Source: Thalassospiraceae bacterium LMO-SO8 (GTDB lineage: Bacteria; Pseudomonadota; Alphaproteobacteria; Rhodospirillales; Casp-alpha2). From it: 64,000 bases of DNA. A program made the position numbers and the translations under genes. Shown piece by piece: positions 8,028 to 17,270 of this stretch (positions are counted from its first letter, which is position 1; the number at the start of each line of letters is the position of its first letter). Location of the stretch: NCBI GenBank assembly GCA_031655335.1, contig CP134226.1, positions 62,001 through 126,000 on the forward strand, given 5' to 3'. A model generated the notes under the pieces. The model had not been told where the DNA came from. It ran no database searches and saw only the letters and a program-made list of their open reading frames with translations.

Positions 8028-9305
8028 ATGGAAGACGAAACAAGCCTGATCACCATCTTTTTCCTGCTTTTGATGTCGGCGTTCTTTTCCGGCTCGGAAA
8101 CGGCGCTGACCGCCAGTTCCCAACCGCTCATGCATCGCCTGGAACTGGCCGGCGACAAGCGGGCCGCGGTGGTCAACCGCCTCTACGATCAGAAGGAGCG
8201 CCTGATCGGCGCCATTCTGCTCGGCAACAATCTGGTCAACATCCTGGCGTCCTCTTTGGCGACCAGCCTGCTCATCACCTATTTCGGCGAGGCCGGCGTG
8301 GCCTACGCGACCCTGGTCATGACCCTTCTGGTGCTTATCTTCGCCGAGGTCATGCCCAAGACCTACGCAATCAAAAACGCCAACACCATGGCCCTTTTCG
8401 TGGGGCCGCCGGTGAGGATTCTGGTCGCCCTTCTGGCCCCCATCACCCATACCGTGGAATTGCTGGTGCGCGGCCTGTTCTACATGGTCGGCGTCGATAT
8501 CCGCGCATCCGGCGGCAACGAGCACGAATCCGAACAGGAACTACGCGGCGCCATCGAGCTTCACACGGGCGACGAGGAAACGGGCCTGGAACGGGTGATG
8601 CTGCGCAGCGTGCTCGACCTGGCCGATGTCCAGGTCGGGGAAATCATGATTCACCGATCCAGCGTGAACACGCTGAACGCCGACCTGTCGGCCGAGGCGA
8701 TCATCGCGGGCGTCCTGGAAAGCCCCCACACCCGCATCCCCCTGTGGCGGGGCGAGCCGGACAACATCGTCAGCGTGCTCCATGCCAAGGCCCTGTTCCG
8801 CGCCGTACACGGCGCCAAGGGCGATTTGGCGGCGCTGGACGTCAAATCCTTCGCCGCCGAACCCTGGTTCATTCCGGATACGACGCCGCTGTTGGACCAG
8901 CTTCAGGCGTTCCGCGAACGGCGCGAACATTTCGCCCTGGTCGTCGATGAATACGGCAGCCTACAGGGCATCGTAACCCTGGAGGACATCATCGAGGAGA
9001 TCGTCGGCGAGATCGACGACGAGCATGACCTGAAGGTCGCCGGTGTCGAGCCGCAGGCCGACGGATCCTACCTGGTCGACGGCACGGTGACGATCCGGGA
9101 TCTCAACCGCCAGTATGAATGGCACCTGCCCGACGAGGAGGCCGCGACCGTCGCGGGTCTTGTTCTGCACGAAGCCCGGCGCATCCCCGAGGTCGGTCAG
9201 TCGTTCCGTCTGTTCGGATTCCGCATCGACATCGTGGCCCGTCACCGCCATCAGATCACCCGCCTGCGCGTAACGCCGCCCAAGCCCGGCGAAGTCACCG
9301 ACTGA
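8028..9305 (+). CDS. HlyC/CorC-family membrane protein (DUF21, CBS pair, CorC-HlyC domain)
   Basis: The 425-residue protein has three parts. A DUF21 membrane domain (about 1-190) opens with the signature FFSGSETALTA. A CBS pair (about 205-325) includes the VVDEYGSLQGIVTLEDIIEE stretch. A CorC/HlyC transporter-associated domain closes it (about 340-420). Relatives act in magnesium and cobalt resistance or export, with the CBS pair sensing nucleotides. The name haemolysin attached to some members is historical. It follows aroB closely, an arrangement I recall in related genomes. The cation handled here cannot be read from sequence. Confidence 0.92.
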   Translation: MEDETSLITIFFLLLMSAFFSGSETALTASSQPLMHRLELAGDKRAAVVNRLYDQKERLIGAILLGNNLVNILASSLATSLLITYFGEAGVAYATLVMTLLVLIFAEVMPKTYAIKNANTMALFVGPPVRILVALLAPITHTVELLVRGLFYMVGVDIRASGGNEHESEQELRGAIELHTGDEETGLERVMLRSVLDLADVQVGEIMIHRSSVNTLNADLSAEAIIAGVLESPHTRIPLWRGEPDNIVSVLHAKALFRAVHGAKGDLAALDVKSFAAEPWFIPDTTPLLDQLQAFRERREHFALVVDEYGSLQGIVTLEDIIEEIVGEIDDEHDLKVAGVEPQADGSYLVDGTVTIRDLNRQYEWHLPDEEAATVAGLVLHEARRIPEVGQSFRLFGFRIDIVARHRHQITRLRVTPPKPGEVTD

Positions 9306-9328
9306 CCCCGTCGCCCGATGCACCAGCC

Positions 9329-9366
9329 GGTTAACGGTTAACATGAGCATCCGTTAATTCTTAACC
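9329..9366. repeat. Four TTAA half-sites in imperfect inverted repeat
   Basis: TTAA cores begin at 9331, 9338, 9354 and 9361, spaced 7, 16 and 7 bases. The left arm GGTTAACGGTTAAC and the right arm GTTAATTCTTAACC are inverted copies matching at 11 of 14 positions. The element overlaps the likely -35 box of the downstream CBS-protein gene, so it may be an operator. The spacing within each pair does not fit the CtrA site. The binding factor is unknown. Confidence 0.5.
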
Positions 9367-9389
9367 CGTCGGCACAATTCCCGTACAAT
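9361..9389 (+). promoter_or_regulatory. Candidate promoter for the CBS-protein gene
   Basis: TTAACC (9361-9366) and TACAAT (9384-9389) are separated by 17 bases, a normal spacing for a housekeeping promoter. The -10 box is a good match and the -35 box a weak one. The site is 75 bases before the gene start and overlaps the TTAA repeat, which suggests regulated expression. Confidence 0.4.
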
Positions 9390-9463
9390 GACGCATCAAT
9401 TGTCGCACCGTGGCAAAGCCCGGCAAACGTCCGGGCGACATGGTCAACGAGAGGAAACGTCCG

Positions 9464-9913
9464 ATGCAGCGCAAGATTATTCCGGACATCGTTCAGCGCA
9501 CGGAACTGACCGCGACCACCATCGACGCCACGTCGGAACAGGCCGCCAAGGACATGGCGGCGGCCAATGTCGCGGCGGTCGTCGTTCTGGACGCGGATGG
9601 TGTGCTGATCGGTATTCTGACGGAACGTGACATGTCCCGCCGCGTGGTGGCGGCGAACAAGCGCCCCAGCGACATCAAGGTCGGCGACATCATGACCGCC
9701 AATCCGGATACCCTGGCGCCGAACGACCGGGCCTCGGACGCACTCGAGTTGATGCTGACCCGACGCTACCGCCACCTTCCCGTCGTGGGCGAGGACGGCA
9801 AATGCGTCGCCATGGTGTCGATCCGCGATCTTTACCAGGCGGTCAAGGAAGGCCTGGAAGAGAACATTCGCGAGACGGAAGCCTTCGTCTTCGGCGACCG
9901 ATACAGCGCCTAA
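9464..9913 (+). CDS. CBS-domain protein (CBS pair only)
   Basis: The product of 149 residues is essentially one CBS pair. The first motif ends at GVLIGILTERDMSRRV and the second at DGKCVAMVSIRDLYQAV. Such stand-alone pairs bind adenosine nucleotides and regulate partner proteins; no partner is indicated here. The ATG at 9464 follows GAGAGGAAACGTCCG, a good ribosome site, and was preferred over an in-frame ATG 54 bases upstream that lacks one. The gene has its own candidate promoter behind the CorC-like gene and is probably a single-gene unit. Confidence 0.88.
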   Translation: MQRKIIPDIVQRTELTATTIDATSEQAAKDMAAANVAAVVVLDADGVLIGILTERDMSRRVVAANKRPSDIKVGDIMTANPDTLAPNDRASDALELMLTRRYRHLPVVGEDGKCVAMVSIRDLYQAVKEGLEENIRETEAFVFGDRYSA

Positions 9914-9980
9914 TACATTGAAATAAATATTTTTTTACGGGCCTGCGCCGACTGCGCGCAGCATCTCTTGCCGCCCGTGG

Positions 9981-10031
9981 CCGGCAACCGATAAAGTTGC
10001 CGGACGATATGCCCCGCCCGCTTCCGGGCGG
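9981..10031 (+). repeat. Two perfect hairpins in the leader of the DUF2889 gene
   Basis: CCGGCAAC and GTTGCCGG (9981-9988 and 9996-10003) form an 8-bp stem with a 7-base loop. CCGCCCG and CGGGCGG (10014-10020 and 10025-10031) form a second stem with a CTTC loop. Neither is followed by a T run, so they do not look like terminators of the CBS-protein gene. They end 33 bases before the next start codon. They match no riboswitch class I know. Confidence 0.45.
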
Positions 10032-10063
10032 CGGTGCCCAATTCGCCCGACAGGAATCCGCCC

Positions 10064-10651
10064 ATGCCCCTCAGCAGACCCGCCTCCCGCAAGCATATCC
10101 ACACCCGTGACATCAAATGTCTCGGCTTTGAGCGCGATGACGGCCTGTGGGACATCGAGGGCCGCCTGACCGACACCAAGACCTACAGTTTCGAAAACCA
10201 CGACCGCGGCGGGATCGCGGCGGGCGAGCCCATTCACGACATGCTCATCCGCCTGACCCTGACCGGCGACATGGTGGTCACGGCCGCCGAGGCATCGACG
10301 GAATCGAGCCCGTTTTCCATGTGCGGCGACGTCACCCAGGCCTTTTCTCAACTGGTCGGACTGAAGGTCGGGCCTGGCTGGCGCCGGGCCGTGGCCGAAG
10401 CCATGGGGGGCGTGCACGGCTGCACCCATCTGCGCGACCTCGTGATGGGGCCCATGGCGGTGACCGCGTTCCAGACCATCTTTCCCGCCCGCAAGAAGCG
10501 GGGCGAACCCGGCCCCGGCAAGAAATCACCCTTGATCGACACCTGCTACGCGTTTCGCAGCACCGGCCCCGTGGTTAAGGTCCGTTGGCCCGAATTCTAT
10601 GAGGAAGAAGGTGATGGCCCCGCCGGGACCGAAGGAAAGAAGGCCGGCTGA
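10064..10651 (+). CDS. DUF2889 protein
   Basis: The 195-residue product fits the DUF2889 family, short cytoplasmic proteins of unknown function in Proteobacteria. Family character is seen in the N-terminal HTRDIKCLGFERDDGLWDIE stretch, the HDM(L)IRLTL beta segment and the conserved GVHGCTHLRDL motif with its cysteine and histidines. The C-terminus is basic and low complexity. The ATG at 10064 follows CAGGAATCCGCCC; an earlier in-frame GTG at 10034 has no better support. It ends 13 bases from the convergent ribbon-helix-helix gene. Confidence 0.85.
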   Translation: MPLSRPASRKHIHTRDIKCLGFERDDGLWDIEGRLTDTKTYSFENHDRGGIAAGEPIHDMLIRLTLTGDMVVTAAEASTESSPFSMCGDVTQAFSQLVGLKVGPGWRRAVAEAMGGVHGCTHLRDLVMGPMAVTAFQTIFPARKKRGEPGPGKKSPLIDTCYAFRSTGPVVKVRWPEFYEEEGDGPAGTEGKKAG

Positions 10652-10664
10652 CCCGGCCGGAACG

Positions 10665-10943
10665 TCAGGTGGTCTTGAAGGCCGTCAGTGCCTTGTCGGC
10701 AATTCCAACTTCGATGCTGGTGCGGTTCGCCGCCAGACGGAAATAGGTCACGATGAAGGCCCGTACCGTTGATGTGCGGGACGAGCCGAAGCGAACGCTT
10801 TCGATCATCGAGCAGAGCTCATGAACGGTCGTCTTTTCGCATTCACAGATTTGGTCCAAAGCATCCCACGTTGCGTTTTCAAGCCGCAGACTGGTTCTGC
10901 GGCCGTTGACGGTCACGTTTCGGCTTATAAGTTTGCTTTGCAT
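10665..10943 (-). CDS. Ribbon-helix-helix domain protein
   Basis: The 92-residue product carries the small alphaproteobacterial ribbon-helix-helix domain. The strand region is ISRNVTVNGRRTSLRLE, followed by helices from TWDALDQICE and TTVHELCSMI. Proteins with this fold usually bind DNA as dimers; here the target is unknown. The N-terminal strand residues needed for DNA contact (Arg, Thr, Ser) are present. It is convergent with the DUF2889 gene and divergent from the J-domain gene. Confidence 0.8.
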   Translation of the reverse strand: MQSKLISRNVTVNGRRTSLRLENATWDALDQICECEKTTVHELCSMIESVRFGSSRTSTVRAFIVTYFRLAANRTSIEVGIADKALTAFKTT

Positions 10944-11273
10944 AGTCCGACTAACACCCTCTTTTATTGTATGTGGCGATTATTATACTCGCATTACGCC
11001 TGTCACCCCAGCAGAACAAATCGTGCTGCCGCCTCCAAAACTTTCCCCCACCGGTTCACAGACGCCACATGAGGGCGCCGAATTACCGACGTTAGGGCGG
11101 AATCATCCGCCCACTGCCTTCAGAATTAGAGATAACGCAAGGGAATTCAAGTTAGACGAAGGTTATATGTCTGTTTTTCAACCCTTTGGATCATGACGGA
11201 ATCCGGGGGCATTTTCGCCTTCGTAACGTCCACATGTCTTGTCTGGAACAAAGGGCGCGCGCATAGTGTCGTC
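10944..11273. other. 330-base intergenic region between divergent genes
   Basis: I see no convincing gene here. The region is less GC-rich than its surroundings, as expected of a double promoter. On the minus strand a TATAAT (complement of 10982-10987) lies upstream of the ribbon-helix-helix gene, with a TGTCAC-complement at 11001-11006 as a poor -35 at short spacing. Several short open frames exist on the plus strand but lack family character. The J-domain frame can be extended upstream to 11193, but that segment reads as random sequence. Confidence 0.5.
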
Positions 11274-11852
11274 ATGGGTGAACTGCTTAAAAATCACGAA
11301 TCCCGCCAGGCGGAGTCGGTCTGTGAATGGCCTGGCTGCGACGGCAATGCCGAATTCAAGGCCCCGCGGTCACGCGATGCCTTGAACGAATACCGTTGGT
11401 TCTGCCTGGCCCATGTCCGGGAGTACAATCGCAACTGGAACTATTACAAGGGCATGGACGAAAATCAGGTCGAGGCGGACGTGCGCAACGATACGGTATG
11501 GCAGCGGCCGACCTGGAAACTGGGCGCGGGCGACGCCGCCAAGTTCACCCGCGCGCGCATTTTCAATCCCTTCGGCATCGATGACGCGATCCGTGACGCC
11601 GATGCGCGGGCGCAGCCCTTTCGGGCGGACCCACGCGCGGCCGAAGCCCGCAAGACGGACCCGAAGACCGCGCGGGCCCTTTCCGTCTTTGGCCTTGAAA
11701 CCCCGGTGACCATTGACGACGTGAAGTCCAGATACAAGGAACTGGTGAAACGCCATCACCCGGACGCCAACGGCGGCACCAAGGCGGCGGAGGAAGAATT
11801 CAAGAAAGTCACCGAGGCCTATGAGGCGTTATTGGACTTTCTCGGCCCTTGA
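11274..11852 (+). CDS. J-domain protein with N-terminal zinc-finger-like motif
   Basis: The 192-residue protein ends in a DnaJ-type J domain (about 135-190) with the HPD motif in KRHHPDANGG, so it should stimulate an Hsp70 ATPase. The N-terminus (about 17-50) has a C-x4-C and C-x2-H arrangement (CEWPGC and FCLAHV) that could bind zinc. The middle part is rich in Trp, Tyr and charged residues and conserved in related proteins in my recollection. The ATG at 11274 was chosen because the first recognisable residues follow it directly. Placement 92 bases before cobS and cobT is a recurrent alphaproteobacterial order, which suggests a role in assembling or remodelling the CobST complex. Confidence 0.85.
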   Translation: MGELLKNHESRQAESVCEWPGCDGNAEFKAPRSRDALNEYRWFCLAHVREYNRNWNYYKGMDENQVEADVRNDTVWQRPTWKLGAGDAAKFTRARIFNPFGIDDAIRDADARAQPFRADPRAAEARKTDPKTARALSVFGLETPVTIDDVKSRYKELVKRHHPDANGGTKAAEEEFKKVTEAYEALLDFLGP

Positions 11853-11944
11853 CGGCCCGCCGCTTAACCCCTACGACGTTTGCCAAACATGACCGATCTT
11901 AGCCCCGCGTCCGTCGGGGCGGCCTCAGAAACTGGAACATTTGC

Positions 11945-12952
11945 ATGACAACTCTGGAATCGACCGCCACTCCCGGGATCGATGCGGCCCATCAGGTGCC
12001 CGACGTTACCGTCTCCGTGCGCCAGACCTTCGGCATCGACAGCGACATGGAAGTCCCCGCCTTTTCCCAGGCCGAGGAACATGTCCCCGAGCGCGACGAA
12101 GCCTACCGCTTCGACCGCGAAACGACGCTGGCGATCCTGGCCGGCTTCGCCTACAACCGGCGCGTCATGATCCAGGGCTATCACGGCACCGGCAAGTCGA
12201 CCCATATCGAACAGGTCGCGTCGCGCCTCAACTGGCCCTGCGTCCGGGTCAACCTGGACAGCCACATTTCCCGTATCGATCTGGTCGGCAAGGACGCCAT
12301 CGTGCTGCGCGACGGCAAGCAGGTCACCGAATTCCGCGAAGGCATCCTGCCCTGGGCGCTGCGCAACCCGACCGCCCTGGTATTCGACGAATACGACGCC
12401 GGCCGCCCGGACGTGATGTTCGTGATCCAGCGCGTGCTGGAAGTCGACGGCAAGCTGACGCTTCTGGACCAGAACCAGGTCATCAAGCCGCATCCGTACT
12501 TCCGCCTGTTCTCGACCGCCAACACGGTCGGCCTGGGCGACACCACGGGCCTGTATCACGGCACCCAGCAGATCAACCAGGGCCAGATGGACCGCTGGAG
12601 CATCGTCGCGACCCTGAACTACCTGCCCCATGACGAGGAAGTGGAAATCGTCTGCGCCAAGGTGCCGGAGTATGCCTCCAAGGCCGGCAAGGAACAGATC
12701 AGCGCCATGGTCGAACTGGCCGATCTGACCCGCTCCGGCTTCATGAACGGTGACATTTCGACCGTCATGTCGCCGCGCACGGTCATCACCTGGGCCGAAA
12801 ACTCCCGCATCTTCAACGACGCCGGCTACGCCTTCCGGCTGACGTTCCTCAACAAGTGCGACGAAATCGAACGCCCGGTCGTGGCAGAGTACTATCAGCG
12901 CTGCATGGGCGAGGAACTTCCCGATTCCGCCATGCGCGCGGTGCTGCAATAG
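11945..12952 (+). CDS. cobS: Aerobic cobaltochelatase subunit CobS (AAA+ ATPase)
   Basis: CobS is the AAA+ ATPase of the aerobic cobaltochelatase CobN-CobS-CobT, which inserts cobalt into hydrogenobyrinate diamide in cobalamin synthesis. Walker A is GYHGTGKST (78-86) and Walker B is LVFDEYD (145-151). The sensor region [11 protein letters not shown] and the arginine-rich [10 protein letters not shown] segment follow. The 335-residue length is normal. cobT starts 52 bases downstream. CobN and the rest of the pathway are not in the window. CobS and CobT also occur in genomes with little cobalamin pathway, so another chelatase-like role cannot be excluded. Confidence 0.96.
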   Translation: MTTLESTATPGIDAAHQVPDVTVSVRQTFGIDSDMEVPAFSQAEEHVPERDEAYRFDRETTLAILAGFAYNRRVMIQGYHGTGKSTHIEQVASRLNWPCVRVNLDSHISRIDLVGKDAIVLRDGKQVTEFREGILPWALRNPTALVFDEYDAGRPDVMFVIQRVLEVDGKLTLLDQNQVIKPHPYFRLFSTANTVGLGDTTGLYHGTQQINQGQMDRWSIVATLNYLPHDEEVEIVCAKVPEYASKAGKEQISAMVELADLTRSGFMNGDISTVMSPRTVITWAENSRIFNDAGYAFRLTFLNKCDEIERPVVAEYYQRCMGEELPDSAMRAVLQ

Positions 12953-13004
12953 GACACCCACGCCCATCCGGGCCTTGTCCGGACGGGAATCGGGGCCATA
13001 GGAC

Positions 13005-14873
13005 ATGAACAATTCGGAACGCCCGGCAGATCTTCTGAAACGCGTCACGGCGGCCGCGGTCAAGGCGATGTCCAATCGCCCGGAGTTGGAGGTTCATTTT
13101 CAGGCCTCCGGCGCTTCGGCCACCGAGGAAGCCGTCAACCTGCCCGCCCCGTCGGGCCCGCCCAGCGCCGAAGGCATCACCAAGCTGCGCGGCGTCGCCG
13201 ACGCCTTGGCGTTGCGGTTGCGCTATCACGACGCCGACGTGCACCGCCGCATGGCCCCCACGGGCCCCGACGGGCATGCCGTGTTCGAGGCCCTGGAACA
13301 GGCGCGCTGCGAAAGCCTGGGCGCCCAGCGCATGTGCGGTGTCGCCAACAACCTGGATTTCCTGTTGGCCGAAAAATGCCGCGCCAAGGGCTATGGCGGC
13401 GTGACCGAACGCGAGGAAGCCATGCTGCCCGAGGTTCTCGGTCTGCTCGCCCGCGAACGCCTGCCCGGCCAGAACCTGCCCAAGGAAGCCAAGCATATCG
13501 TCGATCTGTGGCGCGACGAGTTGACCCGTAAGGTCGGCCCGCAGCTTGCCGAACTCGAAAAGAACGCCCTGGACCAGGAAGCCTACGGCAACCTGGTGCG
13601 CGAGATGATTGTCGCCCTCGACATGATGACCGACGCACCGGCCCCGTCGGAACCCGAGAATCAGCAGGATTCCGCGGATGACGATGCCGAGCAGGGCCAG
13701 GACCAGAACCAGAACCCGGATGCCGACATGGACACCGACGGATCGCTGTCCAGCGAATCCGGCGAGGCGGAAATGTCCGACGACATGGAGTTTTCGACCG
13801 AAGGCTTCGACGACGACGTGATGTCCGGCGACGGCGAGGAAGAACCCGCCGGGCCGACCGACTGGGACGACCGCTGGCCGCGCAACGCACCCGACGATCT
13901 GACGCTCTACAAGGCCTTCACCCAGGCCTATGACGAGGTCGTCGAGGCGGAAGAGCTTTGCGATTCCGAGGAACTGACCCGCCTGCGCGCCCAGTTGGAC
14001 CAACAACTGTCGCACCTGCAAGGCGTGGTCTCGCGCCTGGCCAACCGCCTGCAACGCAAACTGATGGCCAAGCAGACCCGGTCCTGGGACTTCGACCTGG
14101 AGGAAGGCGTCCTGGACGCCGCGCGCCTGTCCAGGGTCGTGACCGACCCCCTGCATCCCCTGTCCTTCAAGCAGGAACAGGACACGGATTTCCGCGATAC
14201 GGTCGTCGGCCTGTTGATCGACAATTCCGGATCCATGCGCGGGCGGCCGATCACCGTCGCCGCCATGAGCGCCGACATCCTGGCCCGCACGCTGGAACGC
14301 TGCGGCGTCAAGGTCGAGATCATGGGCTTCACCACGCGGTCGTGGAAGGGTGGGCAGTCGCGCGAAGACTGGGTCGAAAAAGGCAAGCCTAAGAACCCAG
14401 GCCGCCTCAACGATCTGCGCCACATCGTCTACAAGGCCGCCGACATGCCCTGGCGCCGCGCGCGGCGCAACCTGGGCCTGATGCTGCGCGAGGGGCTGCT
14501 CAAGGAAAACATCGACGGCGAGGCCCTGATGTGGGCCCACAACCGTCTGCTGGCCCGCCCGGAACAGCGGCGCATCCTGATGGTGATTTCCGACGGTGCG
14601 CCGGTCGATGACGCGACGCTGTCCGCCAACCCGGGCAACTATCTGGAAAAGCACCTGCGCGACGTCATCAGCTTCATCGAAAACAAATCCGATGTGGAAC
14701 TGACCGCCATCGGCATCGGCCACGACGTCACCCGCTATTACCGCCGCGCCGTGACCATCGTCGATGCCGAGGAACTGGGCGGTACCATGATGGCCAATCT
14801 CGCCGAACTGTTCGACGAGGACACTCCGGCCTCCAACGCGGGTGCCGTCCGCGGCCGCCGCCGGGCGGGATGA
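13005..14873 (+). CDS. cobT: Aerobic cobaltochelatase subunit CobT
   Basis: CobT is the VWA-domain partner of CobS; together they form the two-tiered chaperone-like part of cobaltochelatase. Residues 1-210 form the helical N-terminal domain. Residues about 212-282 are a strongly acidic, Gln/Asp/Glu-rich linker typical of the family. The C-terminal VWA domain carries the MIDAS motif DNSGSM (406-411) and continues to about 605. The 622-residue length is normal. The stop overlaps the next gene's start (ATGA), so the downstream HELIGH protein is translationally coupled to CobT. Confidence 0.96.
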   Translation: MNNSERPADLLKRVTAAAVKAMSNRPELEVHFQASGASATEEAVNLPAPSGPPSAEGITKLRGVADALALRLRYHDADVHRRMAPTGPDGHAVFEALEQARCESLGAQRMCGVANNLDFLLAEKCRAKGYGGVTEREEAMLPEVLGLLARERLPGQNLPKEAKHIVDLWRDELTRKVGPQLAELEKNALDQEAYGNLVREMIVALDMMTDAPAPSEPENQQDSADDDAEQGQDQNQNPDADMDTDGSLSSESGEAEMSDDMEFSTEGFDDDVMSGDGEEEPAGPTDWDDRWPRNAPDDLTLYKAFTQAYDEVVEAEELCDSEELTRLRAQLDQQLSHLQGVVSRLANRLQRKLMAKQTRSWDFDLEEGVLDAARLSRVVTDPLHPLSFKQEQDTDFRDTVVGLLIDNSGSMRGRPITVAAMSADILARTLERCGVKVEIMGFTTRSWKGGQSREDWVEKGKPKNPGRLNDLRHIVYKAADMPWRRARRNLGLMLREGLLKENIDGEALMWAHNRLLARPEQRRILMVISDGAPVDDATLSANPGNYLEKHLRDVISFIENKSDVELTAIGIGHDVTRYYRRAVTIVDAEELGGTMMANLAELFDEDTPASNAGAVRGRRRAG

Positions 14874-15721
14874 CCGCTTCGGCCCGCCGCCGCGGACCGC
14901 CGTTCCCGTCTTCCGGACGGTTTCCCCTTCTGGCCGCTCTTGCCGCCATCCTGTTCGTCCTGATCCCCCCGGGCGCCCTCCAGGCGCAGAACCTCGTCGA
15001 TACGGTCTGGCGTCTCCGGCCCATGACCCTGGCCGCCCTGCGCGAGGAACACCGGGGCATCGACCTGGTCGGCATGCAGTTGCCGCCCAAGTCCGATTTC
15101 GACATTCCTCTGGCCGATCCCGCCGCCACCGTGGCCAAGATCAAGGCGGCGGTCGACCGTGTGCTTCAGATGTCCCCCGTTGCCGCAGAGGGCCTCGACG
15201 CCCTGTCAAAGGCCGGGCAGATCCGCATCATCTACGACGCGGCCTTTCCCGAACGCTCGCTGTCCAGGGTCATCATCGCCGCCTTTCTGGTCGGCGAGTT
15301 CCAGCCCCAGGACGGCAAGCGCGACTTCACGGTGATCGTCAGCCGCTTCGGCGCCAACTGGCCGATGGACGAACTGGCGGCGGTGCTGGTGCATGAACTG
15401 ATCGGCCATGGCCTGCAACGTCTCAAGAACCGCTTCGGCCACGACCGGCCCATCGACCTGGAGTGCGAGGCCCGCCTGTGGCAACAGCTGTACATCACCG
15501 ACGCCGGCATGCCCCAGGACACCCAGGAAATGGTTTCCTTCCGCAAGACCACGGACCGCCGCGTGTGCCACGATTTCCGCCGCTACGTCCGCCATCTCCG
15601 TCCCGACCTGATGCGGCAATGGGATTCCGGCCATTTCGCCATGGCGGACATCATCGCCCTGTTCGAGGATTATTACGCGACGATCCGCAAGGGCCGGGAA
15701 AAGCTTCGCCGGAAACCGTAA
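14870..15721 (+). CDS. Exported predicted zinc metallopeptidase-like protein (HELIGH motif)
   Basis: The 283-residue product has a basic N-terminus and hydrophobic segment (about 18-40) ending at ALQAQ, which looks like a signal peptide. Residues 175-180 are HELIGH, an HExxH zinc-binding motif within a hydrophobic helix. Acidic residues Glu198 and Glu200 (in DLECEARLW) follow about 20 residues later, as the third ligand does in gluzincins. I know no characterised family for it. It overlaps cobT by four bases and so belongs to the same operon. A periplasmic metallopeptidase is the simplest reading; a non-peptidase zinc protein is the alternative. Confidence 0.75.
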   Translation: MTASARRRGPPFPSSGRFPLLAALAAILFVLIPPGALQAQNLVDTVWRLRPMTLAALREEHRGIDLVGMQLPPKSDFDIPLADPAATVAKIKAAVDRVLQMSPVAAEGLDALSKAGQIRIIYDAAFPERSLSRVIIAAFLVGEFQPQDGKRDFTVIVSRFGANWPMDELAAVLVHELIGHGLQRLKNRFGHDRPIDLECEARLWQQLYITDAGMPQDTQEMVSFRKTTDRRVCHDFRRYVRHLRPDLMRQWDSGHFAMADIIALFEDYYATIRKGREKLRRKP

Positions 15722-15837
15722 GCCGCACCGGCCTTCGGGGTCATCAAGATTTCACAGAGCCCCCGTAAGATCAGGCCCATGAGCCTGACGCCCCGCCCTG
15801 TCCGATTCCGCCCAATCCCCTGCACCGGAAGGCCGCC

Positions 15838-16116
15838 ATGGGCTGGCTGCTGACCCTGTTGCTCGCCGTGCCGCAGGTCGAGGGCACGGTTCAGGTCGAG
15901 ATGTGGTTTTCCCGTGAATCCTACTGCACCTTCGCCCAGGCGAAATTTACCGAACAGCCCATGTACAGCCTGCCGAAGGGGCCCAAGCAGGATACCGTCC
16001 GCACGCCGGTCACGGTGACGGGCAGCAGCTGCCGCGAACTGGGCCCCGGAGAGGCAAACCGCGTGCCGGCCCACATGCGCGCCCAGGCAACGCCCGAGGC
16101 GGACACCGGGTTCTGA
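15838..16116 (+). CDS. Small exported protein, unknown function
   Basis: The 92-residue product starts with a short hydrophobic stretch (GWLLTLLLAVPQ) and has two cysteines near residues 31 and 65 that could form a disulphide. The C-terminal 30 residues are polar. It looks like a small periplasmic protein. The ATG follows GGAAGGCCGCC, which contains an acceptable GGAAGG. It lies between the HELIGH protein and the phytase-like gene on the same strand. I recognise no family. The 38382 gene product is of the same general kind but not clearly homologous. Confidence 0.6.
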   Translation: MGWLLTLLLAVPQVEGTVQVEMWFSRESYCTFAQAKFTEQPMYSLPKGPKQDTVRTPVTVTGSSCRELGPGEANRVPAHMRAQATPEADTGF

Positions 16117-16200
16117 TCCGCGGCCCCCGACCGCTCTGGACAACGGCCGCCCGTCCCCCCATTTTGGAGGCAACCGTTCCATGGGAAAGGCCCCGCCGCC

Positions 16201-17187
16201 ATGCACCGCCGCATCGCCCGCATCATTTCCCGTGTCCTGACCGGGGCCGCCCTTGTCTTGCTCGCAGGTCATGCCCCGGCAGTGGCCGACACGGTCGAGG
16301 TACGGTCGGTCGCCGTGCCCCTGAATGCCGAGAAGCCGGACCAGACGACCGTCGGCAAGCTGAAATTCCGGGGCGGGGTGGAACTTCTCAGCCAATCCGA
16401 CCGCTTCGGCGGGTTCTCCGCCCTGGGTCTCAGCGCCGACGGCAAACGCCTGGTTTCCCTCACGGACGAGGGCAACCGCCTGGACGCCCGTCCCGTCTAC
16501 GGCGCCGACGGTAACCTGACCGGCCTGACGGACACGGAAATCTTCACCCTGACCGGCCCGGGCGGCATCCCCCTGATCGACAAGTCCATGGCTGACGCGG
16601 AATCCATGGCGCCCGGCGTGGACGGCGAAATCATCGTCGCCTTCGAACGCATCCACCGGCTATGGGCCTATCCGCCGAACCGGACCGAGCCCAGCCCCCT
16701 GCCCCTGCCCGCCGAGATGAAGAACGCCCCCGACAACAACGGCATCGAGGCCCTGACCCTGCTGAACGACGGCAGCCTGTTCGCGATCGCGGAGGGCAAG
16801 GGCCGCGGCGGGACCTTTCTGGCCTGGGTCAGCAATCCGAAGGGATGGAGCGTGCTGATCTACAAGTCCGAGGACAGCTACCGCCCGACCGGCGCGGCGA
16901 CCCTGCCCGATGGCGATGTGGTGGTGGTCGAACGCTATTTCACCCCCCGCGAAGGGGCGCGGTCCCGCATCCGCCGCATCAAGGCCGACGGTATCCGCGC
17001 CGGCGCCGAAATATCCGGCGAATTGCTGGCCGATATTCGAGCCCCCCTGACGGTCGACAATTTCGAAGGCATCGAAGCCATCAAGGGTCCCAGGGGCGAG
17101 ACCTTGATCTTTCTGATTTCAGACAACAATTTCAATCGCTTCAGCCCGCAGCGGACGCTGCTGATGATGTTCGAACTGATGGACTGA
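16201..17187 (+). CDS. Exported esterase-like/phytase-like beta-propeller protein
   Basis: The 328-residue product has a signal peptide (about 1-29, cleaved after PAVA). The mature part fits the family annotated as esterase-like activity of phytase. Recognisable segments are the early FGGFSALGLSADGKRLVSLT, the central ADAESMAPG with the following IVAFERIHRLW, NNGIEALTLLNDGSLFAIAE, and the C-terminal DNFEGIEAI with LISDNNFNRF. These form a propeller-like fold with conserved acidic residues that may hold calcium. The natural substrate is not known. It probably acts in the periplasm. Confidence 0.85.
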   Translation: MHRRIARIISRVLTGAALVLLAGHAPAVADTVEVRSVAVPLNAEKPDQTTVGKLKFRGGVELLSQSDRFGGFSALGLSADGKRLVSLTDEGNRLDARPVYGADGNLTGLTDTEIFTLTGPGGIPLIDKSMADAESMAPGVDGEIIVAFERIHRLWAYPPNRTEPSPLPLPAEMKNAPDNNGIEALTLLNDGSLFAIAEGKGRGGTFLAWVSNPKGWSVLIYKSEDSYRPTGAATLPDGDVVVVERYFTPREGARSRIRRIKADGIRAGAEISGELLADIRAPLTVDNFEGIEAIKGPRGETLIFLISDNNFNRFSPQRTLLMMFELMD

Positions 17188-17270
17188 CGGAGGGCCGTCA
17201 CGGGTTTCCCGTTCCTGCGGCCGGCCGCCTGTGAAGTGAACCGGCGGGGCCGTGCCGCCGTATAGGGGGC

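Noticed and set aside
9331-9364. CtrA binding site
   Set aside because: CtrA sites need TTAA-N7-TTAA; here the spacings are N3, N12 and N3.
12849-14723. Long open frame (624 codons) on the minus strand opposite cobT
   Set aside because: It is the reverse strand of a GC-rich, well-recognised gene (cobT) and its composition is that of a shadow frame, with many Gly, Arg, His and Val and no family character.
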